Positions 24,054-32,915 of a DNA stretch of 64,000 nt are shown piece by piece (the stretch's first letter is position 1; each line of letters opens with the position of its first letter). The translations under genes were made by a program, and so were the position numbers. Origin of the DNA: Flavobacteriales bacterium. Its GTDB lineage: Bacteria > Bacteroidota > Bacteroidia > UBA10329. The notes beneath the pieces are model-generated. The model was not told the DNA's origin, searched no databases, and saw nothing but the letters and a program-made list of their open reading frames with translations. Where the stretch lies: assembly GCA_021741155.1 (NCBI GenBank), contig JAIOYP010000009.1:1-64000 (forward strand). Direction: 5' to 3'.

Positions 24054-26837
24054 TTATCTCTGAACGATAAAACGTTTGGTGGCCATTTTATTCTCAGAAC
24101 GAATGTCTAATAAATAGATTCCGTTTTGGAGAGAAGAAAGGTCGAATGTTTGACGGATAAGGTTGTTTGATGAGCCGCTCCATACCAATTCGCCCATCGT
24201 GTTGAAAGCCCTTATCTGAACGATTCCGTCAAGCGCAACGTGCGGTTCAATTGTAAATGTTCCGTTGTTGGGATTTGGGTAGAGATTCAAATCAAATCTC
24301 TCAATACGACCGACTTCTTCGATTCCGCTAATGGTTAGCCCAACCGTATCTCCTTTGTAATAGGCCAAACCTCCAGCAAGATTGCCAATAACCAACTCAG
24401 GCAATCCATCGGCATTCAAATCTCCCAAGCATGGTGCTGAGCGTTCGCCTTCATAGGCAGGAAATGCCGAGACTTTATTGAATGACGGTTTTACTGTAAA
24501 AATGAAATTCGGACGCTGCATGGTTGACCCGATGTACTCAATTCCACAGCCATCTGTATTGTTCGAATTACTGTACGCAGTGCAATTGTAAGGAAGGGTT
24601 GAAAACTGTACGTTCTGGTCGTTTCCTGTGCTTCCGGGGCCACGGTACCAGCAGATTTCTACCACCAGATTTGATTCGCCATCCCACACAATTGGACCAT
24701 AAGATTGAGCGGTGAAATCGAATGTTGTTGCCCCTTGAGCAATATTTTGAGTTTGTAAATAATAGACGGTTTCAGTTCCTCCAACGAAACCGTTTAGTTC
24801 GGTTAAATTGGTCAATCCCATTTTGATATAGAATGAACTGAACGAAGTAGTGGTGGTGTTTTCGGTAGAAAGAATCATGTTTTGGATAGCACCTTGATTG
24901 AGCCCAGCAGCTGTCAACTCGCTAGCGCGGATGAGGTATTGATTCCTTCCACTTTGAGTTGAAAAGCCATAAGGAGTCGTTTCCGAACCTGAAGTGAAAC
25001 TCGTTCCAGAACCCAAGTTGGCAACGATTTCGCTTGGGTCGGAAACTACCTCCGTGATTTCGTCATACAAATCAATTCGGCCACTTTCTGAACCGACTAG
25101 CATTTGCAATCTTCCTTCATGTTCAAACAAAAATGGAGCGCTGTAGCCATCTGCAGAACCAGCAACCGTCATGTCTACACTTCCGAAATTAGAATCTGTG
25201 AGCGTGAAAAGTGGAGTAGTGGAGGTGCCATCATTGTGATAGTAAACCAAGTTTCCACTTTTTCCACCGATGATTAAATCGAGCAGCTGGTCACCATCTA
25301 CATCATAAAGGCATGGCGTGGCATATTGACCTGAAATGGTTATTCCTTGAAATCCGGGAGATGTGAGCGAAAAACTACACGGGTTTCCTGCACCAGCACT
25401 ATTTGCGAAATAATGCACCGTTCCATTTACTGCGCCAACAAGCATGTCATCATCGCCATCTCCATCAAGATCGCCAAAAGTGGCGGCCACGTTGCCGATT
25501 CCTAGGCTAGAAATGTTGGCAAGGTCTCGTGTTTGGAGCGTGAAGGCTGGCTCGGTTGAGCTTCCTGTGTTTCTGTAATAAGCGAGTTGTGACGAAAATA
25601 CAGCGGTGCTCGAAGAATACCCTTTGTTGCCCACTATTAAATCCTTCAATCCATCTTGGTCATAGTCGAAAAACACGGGGTACGCACTGGTTCCCAGCTC
25701 AATCATTTCATCTTGAAGAAAATTGTTCTTCACAAAATCTAGGTCAAAATTGGCCGTTGAGCTGGAGTTCAGGTAAAGATGACTGCTGTGATAGTTGTGT
25801 CCGTTGTTCTCCTGATTGGGCGAAGCAACAATATCATCATGTCCATCATTATTCACATCAACCAAAAACGCTGCAGGAAATGTGAAAATGTTGATGGCAC
25901 TCGTGTTGTCGAAATTGGCAGGAAATGTAGGGTCCTGCGAACCAATATTGGCGGTAGTTCCATCGCCAGTATTGATAAGAATATTCATCGCATCAAAGCT
26001 TAAAACACTCACCACAAGATCTTGGTCGCCATCGCCTTCAATATCCAAACCGAGCATGGTAAAACCAGAATGAACACCAGAATTAGCATCAGCCTCGGTT
26101 GTTGGAACTGCGTTGATATTGCCTTTGCACGCAACATTCAGATTGACACCAACAGTTGACGGATCTTCCTGAAAATTCCCCCAGCAAGGCGTGGCAAGTT
26201 CCATGGTCATGCTGTCTGGAATGCCGTACAATTCCATGGATTGATTCTGATGATATTCTGCTGAAGTTCCGAATAAACTGAAGGTAACGATGTCCATGTC
26301 GGAGTCTCCATCCACATCCATAATTGCTGGTAAATCGGCAGGGCTCACGTAGATATTGATAAGACCGTTACCGTAATCAGAAAGCAGTTTGCGTGTCATC
26401 AATGTAAAAATGAGCGTATCGGCATTTCCATCATTTCTGTAAACCGCCATTCCACCGTTGGAATAGGTGAAAATGTCGCTTTTCCCGTCAGCATTAAAAT
26501 CGCGAAGCAAAACCCAACCATGAAGTGATCTATTGCTCGTGCCATGCTGATTGGTGAACATATCTCGGTATCTAGGCGCAATCTCCAACTGATTCTGAGC
26601 ATTCATTCGGAAGCATGTAATCTTATCACCACCCTTGTCAAATACGAAAAGGTCATTCTTGCCATCTGAGTCAAAATCCATGTTGGAAAATTCAGGATGG
26701 TTCAAGCCACCAGCCCACGGAAAATCAAGCGTTCCATTTTCTTCCGCAACGGGAACGGCATCATGCCTATTGAAAAAGAGTTGTGCGTATGATTGGGTGC
26801 TTACAATTAGGAGAAAAACGAAAATTGGAAACCGCAT
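24054..26837 (-). CDS. FG-GAP/VCBS repeat protein with T9SS type A sorting domain
   Basis: 927 aa from ATG 26837, where the signal peptide MRFPIFVFLLIVSTQSYAQ begins. Seen: many Ca-binding-like D-x-D-x-D-G repeats (DFDSDGKNDLFVFD, DFNADGKSDIFTY, DVNNDGHDDIV, DYDQDGLKDLIVG, DLDGDGDDDMLVG, DVDGDQLLDLIIG) forming a beta-propeller, a beta-sandwich insert around residues 620-800, another propeller blade (DLNADGLPELVIG) and a C-terminal NLYPNPNNGTFTIEP...RFIVQR sorting tail. Family knowledge: large secreted surface protein, often adhesive. Isolated gene with its own -7 box. Confidence 0.9.
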   Translation of the reverse strand: MRFPIFVFLLIVSTQSYAQLFFNRHDAVPVAEENGTLDFPWAGGLNHPEFSNMDFDSDGKNDLFVFDKGGDKITCFRMNAQNQLEIAPRYRDMFTNQHGTSNRSLHGWVLLRDFNADGKSDIFTYSNGGMAVYRNDGNADTLIFTLMTRKLLSDYGNGLINIYVSPADLPAIMDVDGDSDMDIVTFSLFGTSAEYHQNQSMELYGIPDSMTMELATPCWGNFQEDPSTVGVNLNVACKGNINAVPTTEADANSGVHSGFTMLGLDIEGDGDQDLVVSVLSFDAMNILINTGDGTTANIGSQDPTFPANFDNTSAINIFTFPAAFLVDVNNDGHDDIVASPNQENNGHNYHSSHLYLNSSSTANFDLDFVKNNFLQDEMIELGTSAYPVFFDYDQDGLKDLIVGNKGYSSSTAVFSSQLAYYRNTGSSTEPAFTLQTRDLANISSLGIGNVAATFGDLDGDGDDDMLVGAVNGTVHYFANSAGAGNPCSFSLTSPGFQGITISGQYATPCLYDVDGDQLLDLIIGGKSGNLVYYHNDGTSTTPLFTLTDSNFGSVDMTVAGSADGYSAPFLFEHEGRLQMLVGSESGRIDLYDEITEVVSDPSEIVANLGSGTSFTSGSETTPYGFSTQSGRNQYLIRASELTAAGLNQGAIQNMILSTENTTTTSFSSFYIKMGLTNLTELNGFVGGTETVYYLQTQNIAQGATTFDFTAQSYGPIVWDGESNLVVEICWYRGPGSTGNDQNVQFSTLPYNCTAYSNSNNTDGCGIEYIGSTMQRPNFIFTVKPSFNKVSAFPAYEGERSAPCLGDLNADGLPELVIGNLAGGLAYYKGDTVGLTISGIEEVGRIERFDLNLYPNPNNGTFTIEPHVALDGIVQIRAFNTMGELVWSGSSNNLIRQTFDLSSLQNGIYLLDIRSENKMATKRFIVQR

Positions 26838-26863
26838 TGAGTCTAAACTGTTTACTTGTCTGA

Positions 26864-26871
26864 CAAATGTA
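26864..26871 (-). promoter_or_regulatory. -7 element TACATTTG of the FG-GAP gene
   Basis: Minus-strand TACATTTG 26 nt upstream of the ATG at 26837. No matching TTG at 17-20 nt. Confidence 0.5.
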
Positions 26872-27001
26872 AAGGCAAAAGGGTGCTTGGCATGTATGAT
26901 CGATTGCCGATCATGATTTAAGAACAAAACTGTTCGTGACATGTTTGATAACTGCCAATTTCTGTTCGTAAAACATGCTCTTCCGCTCCCTTTTATCGTT
27001 C

Positions 27002-27009
27002 TATATTTG
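27002..27009 (+). promoter_or_regulatory. -7 element TATATTTG of the queD-like gene
   Basis: TATATTTG 18 nt before the ATG at 27028; fits TAnnTTTG. Upstream TTG not found. Confidence 0.5.
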
Positions 27010-27027
27010 CGCTCCGTTTTTTAGACC

Positions 27028-27441
27028 ATGATCTACATTACCAGAAGAGAACGATTCAATGCTGCGCACAAGCTTTACAATGAGAATTGGAGCACCGATA
27101 AAAACGATGAAGTGTTCGGGAAATGTGCCAATGCCAATTGGCACGGGCATAATTTTGACCTCATCGTTACCGTAAAGGGAGAGGTAAACCCTGATACTGG
27201 TTTTGTTATGAATTTGAAGGAGCTTAGCCAAATTATCAAGGACGAAGTGATTGAAAAAGTAGATCACAAAAACCTGAATTTGGATGTCGATTTCATGCTC
27301 GGAAAATTGCCATCAACCGAAATTCTGGCAATGGAATTTTGGAAAATTCTCGCTCCTTTGGTAACCGAAAAAGGTGCAACACTCCATTACATTAAATTGA
27401 TTGAAACGGAGAACAACTACGTAGAATACTACGGAGACTGA
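27028..27441 (+). CDS. queD: 6-carboxytetrahydropterin synthase / 6-pyruvoyl-tetrahydropterin synthase family
   Basis: 137 aa. Converts 7,8-dihydroneopterin triphosphate; in bacteria usually to 6-carboxytetrahydropterin for queuosine. Seen: zinc ligands His14 (NAAHKL), His39 and His41 (WHGH), catalytic Cys33 in CANANWHGH, an Asp-His pair in KVDHKNLN and the C-terminal Glu in LIETENNYVEY. The C-x5-HGH spacing is that of PTPS-type enzymes rather than the C-x3-HGH of E. coli QueD, so substrate preference is open. No other queuosine genes are adjacent. Confidence 0.88.
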   Translation: MIYITRRERFNAAHKLYNENWSTDKNDEVFGKCANANWHGHNFDLIVTVKGEVNPDTGFVMNLKELSQIIKDEVIEKVDHKNLNLDVDFMLGKLPSTEILAMEFWKILAPLVTEKGATLHYIKLIETENNYVEYYGD

Positions 27442-27467
27442 TTTACGCAGCCGAATGACAAGAGACA

Positions 27468-27545
27468 AGGGACTAGGGGCGAGAGACGAGGGGCAAGAGA
27501 CTAGGGGCGAGGGACGGTTTTCGCCCCTTGCCCCTCGTCTCCCGT
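27468..27545. repeat. purine-rich tandem and inverted repeat (GGGGCGAGAGAC type)
   Basis: Tandem units ACTAGGGGCGAG / GACGAGGGGCAAGAG, followed by an inverted partner: GAGACGAGGGGCAAG (27483-27497) pairs exactly with CTTGCCCCTCGTCTC (27527-27541). It fills the gap between queD and fabD and could fold into a long hairpin. Confidence 0.8.
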
Positions 27546-27619
27546 CCCTTTCTTTCAAACAGGATTCGGCCTAATTTGAACTCAAAACCATCCTTGCATC
27601 ACAATATTTACAATTTCTA

Positions 27620-28495
27620 ATGAAAGCATACGTATTTCCGGGCCAAGGCTCGCAGTTTCCTGGCATGGGAAAAGAACTTTACGAAAGTTCTGCAGAGGCC
27701 AAAGCCTACTTTGACAAAGCAGACAAGATTCTTGGTTTCAAAATAACCGACATCATGTTTAATGGAACAGAGGAGGACCTGAAAAAGACAAGCGTTACGC
27801 AACCAGCCATTTTTCTTCATTCGGTTATTACTGCATTGACTTTAGAGGATTTTGAACCAGAAATGGTTGCAGGACATTCGTTGGGCGAGTTTTCTGCACT
27901 CGTAGCCAATAAGGCGCTAACATTTGAAGATGGTTTGAGGTTGGTTTCTAAGCGAGCGCTTGCCATGCAAAAGGCCTGCGAATTGAACCCGTCAACGATG
28001 GCCGCCATTCTTGGAATGGAGGATGATGCTGTTGCAACCATTTGCGCTTCTATTGATGAAGTTGTTGTTCCGGCCAATTACAACTGCCCCGGACAAATTG
28101 TAATCAGCGGAAGCGAACTCGGAGTTGAAATTGCCTGCAAGCAACTTACCGAAGCTGGAGCGTTGCGAGCCATCAAATTGAATGTTGGTGGCGCTTTTCA
28201 TAGCCCATTAATGGAGCCAGCCAAGCTAGAATTGGAAGATGCCATTTTGAGTACTACGGTTTCAAAACCCATCTGCCCTATTTATCAAAACGTTACTGGG
28301 CAGGTTGTTTCAAACCCTGACATTATCAAATCCAATCTTATTGCGCAATTAACGGCTCCAGTAAAATGGACGCAGACAATCAATCAAATGCTTTTCGATG
28401 GCGCAACCTCATTTACAGAAGTTGGTCCAGGAAGAGTGCTTTCTGGTCTCATTAAAAAGGTGAATCGTCAAATAGTGACATCCTCGGTTGGATAA
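27620..28495 (+). CDS. fabD: malonyl-CoA:acyl carrier protein transacylase
   Basis: 291 aa. Loads malonyl groups on ACP for fatty-acid synthesis. Seen: FPGQGSQFPGMG (6-17), nucleophile Ser87 in GHSLGEF, Arg112 for the malonyl carboxylate, His194 in GGAFHSPLM, and the C-terminal EVGPGRVLSGLIKK. Length is a little short of E. coli FabD but complete. Stands apart from other fab genes. Followed by a haloperoxidase-like gene 31 nt downstream, on the same strand and perhaps cotranscribed. Confidence 0.96.
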   Translation: MKAYVFPGQGSQFPGMGKELYESSAEAKAYFDKADKILGFKITDIMFNGTEEDLKKTSVTQPAIFLHSVITALTLEDFEPEMVAGHSLGEFSALVANKALTFEDGLRLVSKRALAMQKACELNPSTMAAILGMEDDAVATICASIDEVVVPANYNCPGQIVISGSELGVEIACKQLTEAGALRAIKLNVGGAFHSPLMEPAKLELEDAILSTTVSKPICPIYQNVTGQVVSNPDIIKSNLIAQLTAPVKWTQTINQMLFDGATSFTEVGPGRVLSGLIKKVNRQIVTSSVG

Positions 28496-28526
28496 TTCGG
28501 TAATTTCAGATTTCAAAATATTTATC

Positions 28527-29855
28527 ATGTCTTTGAAGAGAATCGGTCTTTTATCCTTAGTTGCATTTGTGTTTCTGATTGTGCCCACTGGTTGTGAGGA
28601 AGACCGTCCACTGCGTGTGGAGGACATCGAAGGAAAGGCATCGCCAGCACAACTTGGCGAATGGTTAGAGCAGTTTCCAGCAATTATACGGGCCACACAC
28701 ATGACAGGACCCGAAGCTTCTAGAATGTTGGCCTATGCAAGTATCGCCTATTATCAAGGCTATGCCATGGGTTATGACGATATGCGTTCTCTCGTTGGAC
28801 AACTTCAAGGTTTAGACGAACTTCCGGTGCCAGATCCGAATCTAGGATACAGCTACGGCATCATTTCAGAATCTGCTATGAGAACGGTGCTTCTCAATCA
28901 ATTTCAGAACGCCCCTCTCAATATCAAGAATGTGATTAATTCTACCTACTCTGATCATGAGCGAGACTATGCAGCCGCAGGATTCGGAGAAGTGGTTGTC
29001 AATCGGTCTAGAGCATTCGGTGAATTGCTGGGAGACGCCCTCAATGTTTGGGCAGATTCGGATGGCTACTTGGATGTTCTCAACTGTTCTACAACCATTC
29101 CAACAGAACCAGGAAATTGGCAGCCAACACCTCCGAGTTTCCATGCAGCTGAATTTGCTTGTTGGGGAAATATCAGAGCGTTTACATTCAGTCCAGATCA
29201 GCTCATCGTGCTTTGTCACCCAGGAGCGCCCATCGCAGTATCAAACCAAAGTGGCTCTGCATATAGGACAGATATTGATGAAGTTATTGCCATTGAAGCA
29301 GGTCTCTCGCCCGAACAAAAGGACGTTGCCGATTTTTGGCGAGATGATGACGGAAGCTACACCGTTCCTGGACATTACGTTTCGATTCTCGGTCAACTTG
29401 TAAATCAGAATTTGCTTGATGGCAAACAGGCAATTACCGCTTGGGCTCAACTTTCCATCGCCATGGCCGATACTTACATTTCCACCTACAAACTGAAATA
29501 CACGTATTATCATCCGCGTCCTTTGACCTTCGTTCAGAATACTTCAAACGTCAATTGGGAATCCTATTTGACCAATCCGAACACGCCAGAATATCCATCA
29601 ATGCGTTCGACTATGGCGTATGCCGCCACGCAGGTGTTTATCAATCTGTATGGAAATGACTTGGCTTTTACGGACAAAACGCACGTAATCTTCAACTTGG
29701 AAGAACGTTCCTATGCTTCGTTCACAGAAATGGCAGATGAAGTTGTTGCCAGCAGATTGTATGCGGGAACAAACCTGAGAACAACGCTAGAAAGTTCTGA
29801 GTATCACGGACGCTGCATCGCCCAACGGGCAAACGAACTATTCTTTAACGAGTAG
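28527..29855 (+). CDS. vanadium-haloperoxidase/PAP2-fold secreted protein with altered active site
   Basis: 442 aa from ATG 28527. Seen: signal region to VPTGC (Cys23; weak lipobox with Pro at -3), a helical core, then K324-x6-RP (331-332) as in the vanadate/phosphate site. The next motif reads P357-S-M-R360 where PSGH is expected, and the last reads SR-x3-G-T-N416 where the His ligand of SRxxxGxH is expected. Family knowledge: both His residues are needed for haloperoxidase or phosphatase chemistry. Inference: probably an inactive or repurposed member. It overlaps the convergent epimerase gene by 11 nt at the stop. Confidence 0.75.
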   Translation: MSLKRIGLLSLVAFVFLIVPTGCEEDRPLRVEDIEGKASPAQLGEWLEQFPAIIRATHMTGPEASRMLAYASIAYYQGYAMGYDDMRSLVGQLQGLDELPVPDPNLGYSYGIISESAMRTVLLNQFQNAPLNIKNVINSTYSDHERDYAAAGFGEVVVNRSRAFGELLGDALNVWADSDGYLDVLNCSTTIPTEPGNWQPTPPSFHAAEFACWGNIRAFTFSPDQLIVLCHPGAPIAVSNQSGSAYRTDIDEVIAIEAGLSPEQKDVADFWRDDDGSYTVPGHYVSILGQLVNQNLLDGKQAITAWAQLSIAMADTYISTYKLKYTYYHPRPLTFVQNTSNVNWESYLTNPNTPEYPSMRSTMAYAATQVFINLYGNDLAFTDKTHVIFNLEERSYASFTEMADEVVASRLYAGTNLRTTLESSEYHGRCIAQRANELFFNE

Positions 29856-30843
29856 GGCCGTAATTCGCAGCAAACCACTTGAGGGTCACTTCAAGACCAT
29901 CTTTTATGCTCACTTGCGGATTATATCCGAGATAAGCTTTTGCTTTCGAAATATCGGCAAGAGAATCTTGAACATCACCTTTTCTTGGGTCTCTGTAAGT
30001 TGGATTAACTTCTGAGCCTACGAGGTCTTTCAAATCAAAATAGAGTTGATTAACGGTGGTTTTTTCGCCAAATGCGATATTGTAAACACGATTTGATGCA
30101 CCAGGTACTTGAGAGAACATGCCACGAATATTGGCTTGTACTGCATTCTCCACAAATGTGAAATCGCGTGATTGTTCTCCATCTCCATTAATGAAAGGGG
30201 ATTTTCCTTTTAGCAACGCATCCATAAACAACGGAATCACCGCAGCGTAAGGGCCATCCGGTTTTTGGTTTGGCCCAAAAATATTGAAGTAACGAAGTCC
30301 AACTACTTCAATTCCATAATTGAGCGCGTAAACTCCAGCATAAACTTCGTTCACAAATTTGGAAGCTGCATAAGGCGAAAGTGGAGCGCCAATGTGTTCT
30401 TCAACCTTAGGCAATTTCAAACTATCGCCATAAACGGATGACGAACTTGCGTAAACGAAGCGTTTCACTTTCGCATCCTTGGCGGCTGTCAACATATTCA
30501 GAAACCCGGTTACGTTTGCCTCATTGGTAAGCAAAGGCGTTTCTAAAGAACGTGGAACCGAGCCTAAAGCCGCTTGATGTGTGATGTAATCAATTCCTTC
30601 GCAAGCTTTTTGGCATGTTTCAGAATTTGAAATGTCTCCATTAATGAATTCGAAGTTTGGAAGATCCAAAAACGGTTCAATATTCTGCAATTTTCCTTCG
30701 GAAAGATTGTCGAGTACTCGAACCTTTCCTGCACCGAACTTGATGAGATACTCCGCAATATTTGACCCTACAAAGCCAGCCCCGCCAGTAATAAGAAAGG
30801 TTGAGTTACTGATGTCGATAGCATGGAATGGAGTTAAATACAT
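29845..30843 (-). CDS. UDP-N-acetylglucosamine 4-epimerase-like SDR (WbpP/TviC type)
   Basis: 332 aa from ATG 30843; the ATG forms a TAATG overlap with the stop of the RfbB gene, deciding the start. Seen: TGGAGFVGSN NAD motif (18-27), ASSSSVYGD and YAASK catalytic residues, LRYFNIFGPNQKPDGPYAAVIP and NGDGEQSRDFTFV, the block characteristic of WbpP/TviC epimerases for N-acetylated UDP-hexoses. Last gene of the nine-gene nucleotide-sugar operon. Inference: interconverts UDP-GlcNAc(A) and UDP-GalNAc(A). Confidence 0.88.
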   Translation of the reverse strand: MYLTPFHAIDISNSTFLITGGAGFVGSNIAEYLIKFGAGKVRVLDNLSEGKLQNIEPFLDLPNFEFINGDISNSETCQKACEGIDYITHQAALGSVPRSLETPLLTNEANVTGFLNMLTAAKDAKVKRFVYASSSSVYGDSLKLPKVEEHIGAPLSPYAASKFVNEVYAGVYALNYGIEVVGLRYFNIFGPNQKPDGPYAAVIPLFMDALLKGKSPFINGDGEQSRDFTFVENAVQANIRGMFSQVPGASNRVYNIAFGEKTTVNQLYFDLKDLVGSEVNPTYRDPRKGDVQDSLADISKAKAYLGYNPQVSIKDGLEVTLKWFAANYGPTR

Positions 30844-31895
30844 TATCTCTCTTGGTATTGTTGTTTGAAGTAATTCTGATAGGCACCAGAAGTCACGCTG
30901 TTTAACCAATCACTGTTTTCCAAGTACCAATCTACTGTTTTTGGAAGACCTTCTTCGAATGTCAAGCTTGGTTCCCAACCCAATTCCGTTTTCAATTTGG
31001 TCGAGTCAATTGCGTATCGCAAATCGTGGCCAGCACGATCTTTTACGAACGTGATGAGTTTTTCTGAAGTTCCTTTTTCTCTTCCAAGCTTTTCATCCAT
31101 GATAGAACACAAAAGACGGATAAGGTCAATATTCGTCCATTCATTGTTTCCTCCAATGTTGTAGGTTTCGCCCAATCCGCCTTTGTGAAAGACCACATCA
31201 ATGGCAGAGGCATGATCTTCTACAAATAACCAATCGCGGATATTTTCGCCTTTGCCATAAACAGGAATTTCCTGATTGTTCTGTATACGATGAATGGCAA
31301 GTGGAATCAATTTCTCAGGAAAGTGATTTGGCCCATAATTGTTGGAACAATTAGAGATTACAACTGGCAATCCGTAGGTGTGATAATACGCTCGAACCAA
31401 ATGGTCTGAACTTGCTTTTGAAGCTGAATATGGACTTCGAGGGTCGTAAGCAGTTGTTTCGTAAAAGAAACCTTCCTCTCCAAGTGAACCATAAACTTCA
31501 TCGGTAGAAATGTGGTAAAATCGTTTTCCTTCCCAGTTGCCATTCCAAAGTTCTTTAGCAGCAGTGAGTAGATTCACCGTTCCAAGAATGTTGGTTTGAA
31601 TAAAAGCCATTGGACCTGAAATGGATCTGTCAACGTGGGATTCGGCAGCCAAATGAACCACGCCTTCTGGCTGGTATTTTTCGAATACCTCTTTAAGCCG
31701 AGCTGGGTTAGTAATATCGGCATGCTCAAACACATAATTTGAAGCATTTTCAACGTCTTTTAGATTTTCGAGATTGCCCGCGTACGTCAACGCATCTAGG
31801 TTTACAATCTTATAATTAGGGTAGTTTTTTACAAACCTTCTGACTACGTGCGATCCAATAAATCCTGCACCTCCTGTTATGATTATTGTTTTCAT
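30843..31895 (-). CDS. rfbB: dTDP-glucose 4,6-dehydratase
   Basis: 350 aa from ATG 31895, which overlaps the galE stop (ATGA). Makes dTDP-4-keto-6-deoxyglucose, precursor of rhamnose and other deoxysugars. Seen: TGGAGFIGSHVVR (6-18), HLAAESHVDRSI, FYHISTDEVYGSL, the YSASKASSDHLVRAY catalytic motif and CSNNYGPNHFPEKLIPL. No RfbA, RfbC or RfbD gene is in the window, so the later steps are encoded elsewhere or the keto sugar is used differently. Confidence 0.95.
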   Translation of the reverse strand: MKTIIITGGAGFIGSHVVRRFVKNYPNYKIVNLDALTYAGNLENLKDVENASNYVFEHADITNPARLKEVFEKYQPEGVVHLAAESHVDRSISGPMAFIQTNILGTVNLLTAAKELWNGNWEGKRFYHISTDEVYGSLGEEGFFYETTAYDPRSPYSASKASSDHLVRAYYHTYGLPVVISNCSNNYGPNHFPEKLIPLAIHRIQNNQEIPVYGKGENIRDWLFVEDHASAIDVVFHKGGLGETYNIGGNNEWTNIDLIRLLCSIMDEKLGREKGTSEKLITFVKDRAGHDLRYAIDSTKLKTELGWEPSLTFEEGLPKTVDWYLENSDWLNSVTSGAYQNYFKQQYQER

Positions 31896-32914
31896 GCCCT
31901 TATTTTTCTGTAATTCCGTTCCCAATTCCAAGAGGAGCGGAGCGCTTCTTCTAAACCTAATTCAGACTTCCAATTCAACTCAGTATTTGCCTTGGTGGTA
32001 TCTGCATAAACTGCGGTAATGTCACCATTTCTACGAGAACCAATCTTGTAATTGACCGAAATACCAGTTGCTTTCTTAAATGCATTTACCACTTCCAAAA
32101 CACTACTTCCTTTGCCAGTGCCGATATTAAATATATCGTAACTGTTTTGCCTTGTCTCGACTTCTAACTTGCGAAGTGCTCTTAGGTGCGCTTTGGCAAG
32201 ATCAACCACGTGAATGTAATCTCTCACACATGTGCCATCAATGGTGTCATAATCATCACCAAAAATGGTGAGTTCTTTACGAATACCAGCTGCGGTTTGC
32301 GTAACGAAGGGAACCAAATTATTGGGAACTCCAACAGGAAGTTCACCAATTTTAGCCGATTCGTGTGCTCCAATAGGATTGAAGTAGCGAAGCGAAATTG
32401 CTTTGAGTTGCTGGACTCGTGAAGTGTCTCGGATAATGTCTTCACACATGGATTTTGTATTTCCATACGGAGATTCAGCTTCCTTTCTTGGAGTGGCTTC
32501 TGTAACAGGACAAACATCTGGTTGACCGTAAACGGTACAACTTGATGAGAAAACCAAGTTCGGAATTTGGAATCTTTCCATTTCCACTAGGATGTTCATC
32601 AGACTGTCAAGATTATTACGGTAGTACAGAAGCGGCTCATTTACAGACTCGCCAACAGCCTTTTTTGCAGCGAAATGAATTATTGATTCTGCTTGTGATC
32701 CAATCTTGTTAAATACAAGCGCCAATTGTTCAGCGTTATCAATATCAACCTTAAAGAACTGAGGACGTTTGCCAGTAATTTCTTCAATCGAATTAAGTAC
32801 GGATTCATCAGAATTTGATAAATTGTCTAGCACCACAACATCATATCCATTGTTTATTAGTTCCACACAAGTGTGTGAACCGATATAACCCGTGCCTCCC
32901 GTTACAATTACCAT
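31892..32914 (-). CDS. galE: UDP-glucose 4-epimerase
   Basis: 340 aa from ATG 32914. Interconverts UDP-glucose and UDP-galactose. Seen: VTGGTGYIGSHTCVEL (4-19), FAAKKAVGESV, FSSSCTVYGQPD and the YGNTKSMCEDI catalytic Tyr/Lys, then LRYFNPIGAHESAKIGE and GTCVRDYIHVVDLA, all classic GalE blocks. Sits between the UDP-GlcNAc dehydrogenase (1-nt gap) and rfbB (4-nt overlap). Supplies UDP-Gal to the polysaccharide pathway. Confidence 0.95.
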   Translation of the reverse strand: MVIVTGGTGYIGSHTCVELINNGYDVVVLDNLSNSDESVLNSIEEITGKRPQFFKVDIDNAEQLALVFNKIGSQAESIIHFAAKKAVGESVNEPLLYYRNNLDSLMNILVEMERFQIPNLVFSSSCTVYGQPDVCPVTEATPRKEAESPYGNTKSMCEDIIRDTSRVQQLKAISLRYFNPIGAHESAKIGELPVGVPNNLVPFVTQTAAGIRKELTIFGDDYDTIDGTCVRDYIHVVDLAKAHLRALRKLEVETRQNSYDIFNIGTGKGSSVLEVVNAFKKATGISVNYKIGSRRNGDITAVYADTTKANTELNWKSELGLEEALRSSWNWERNYRKIRA

Positions 32915-32915
32915 A

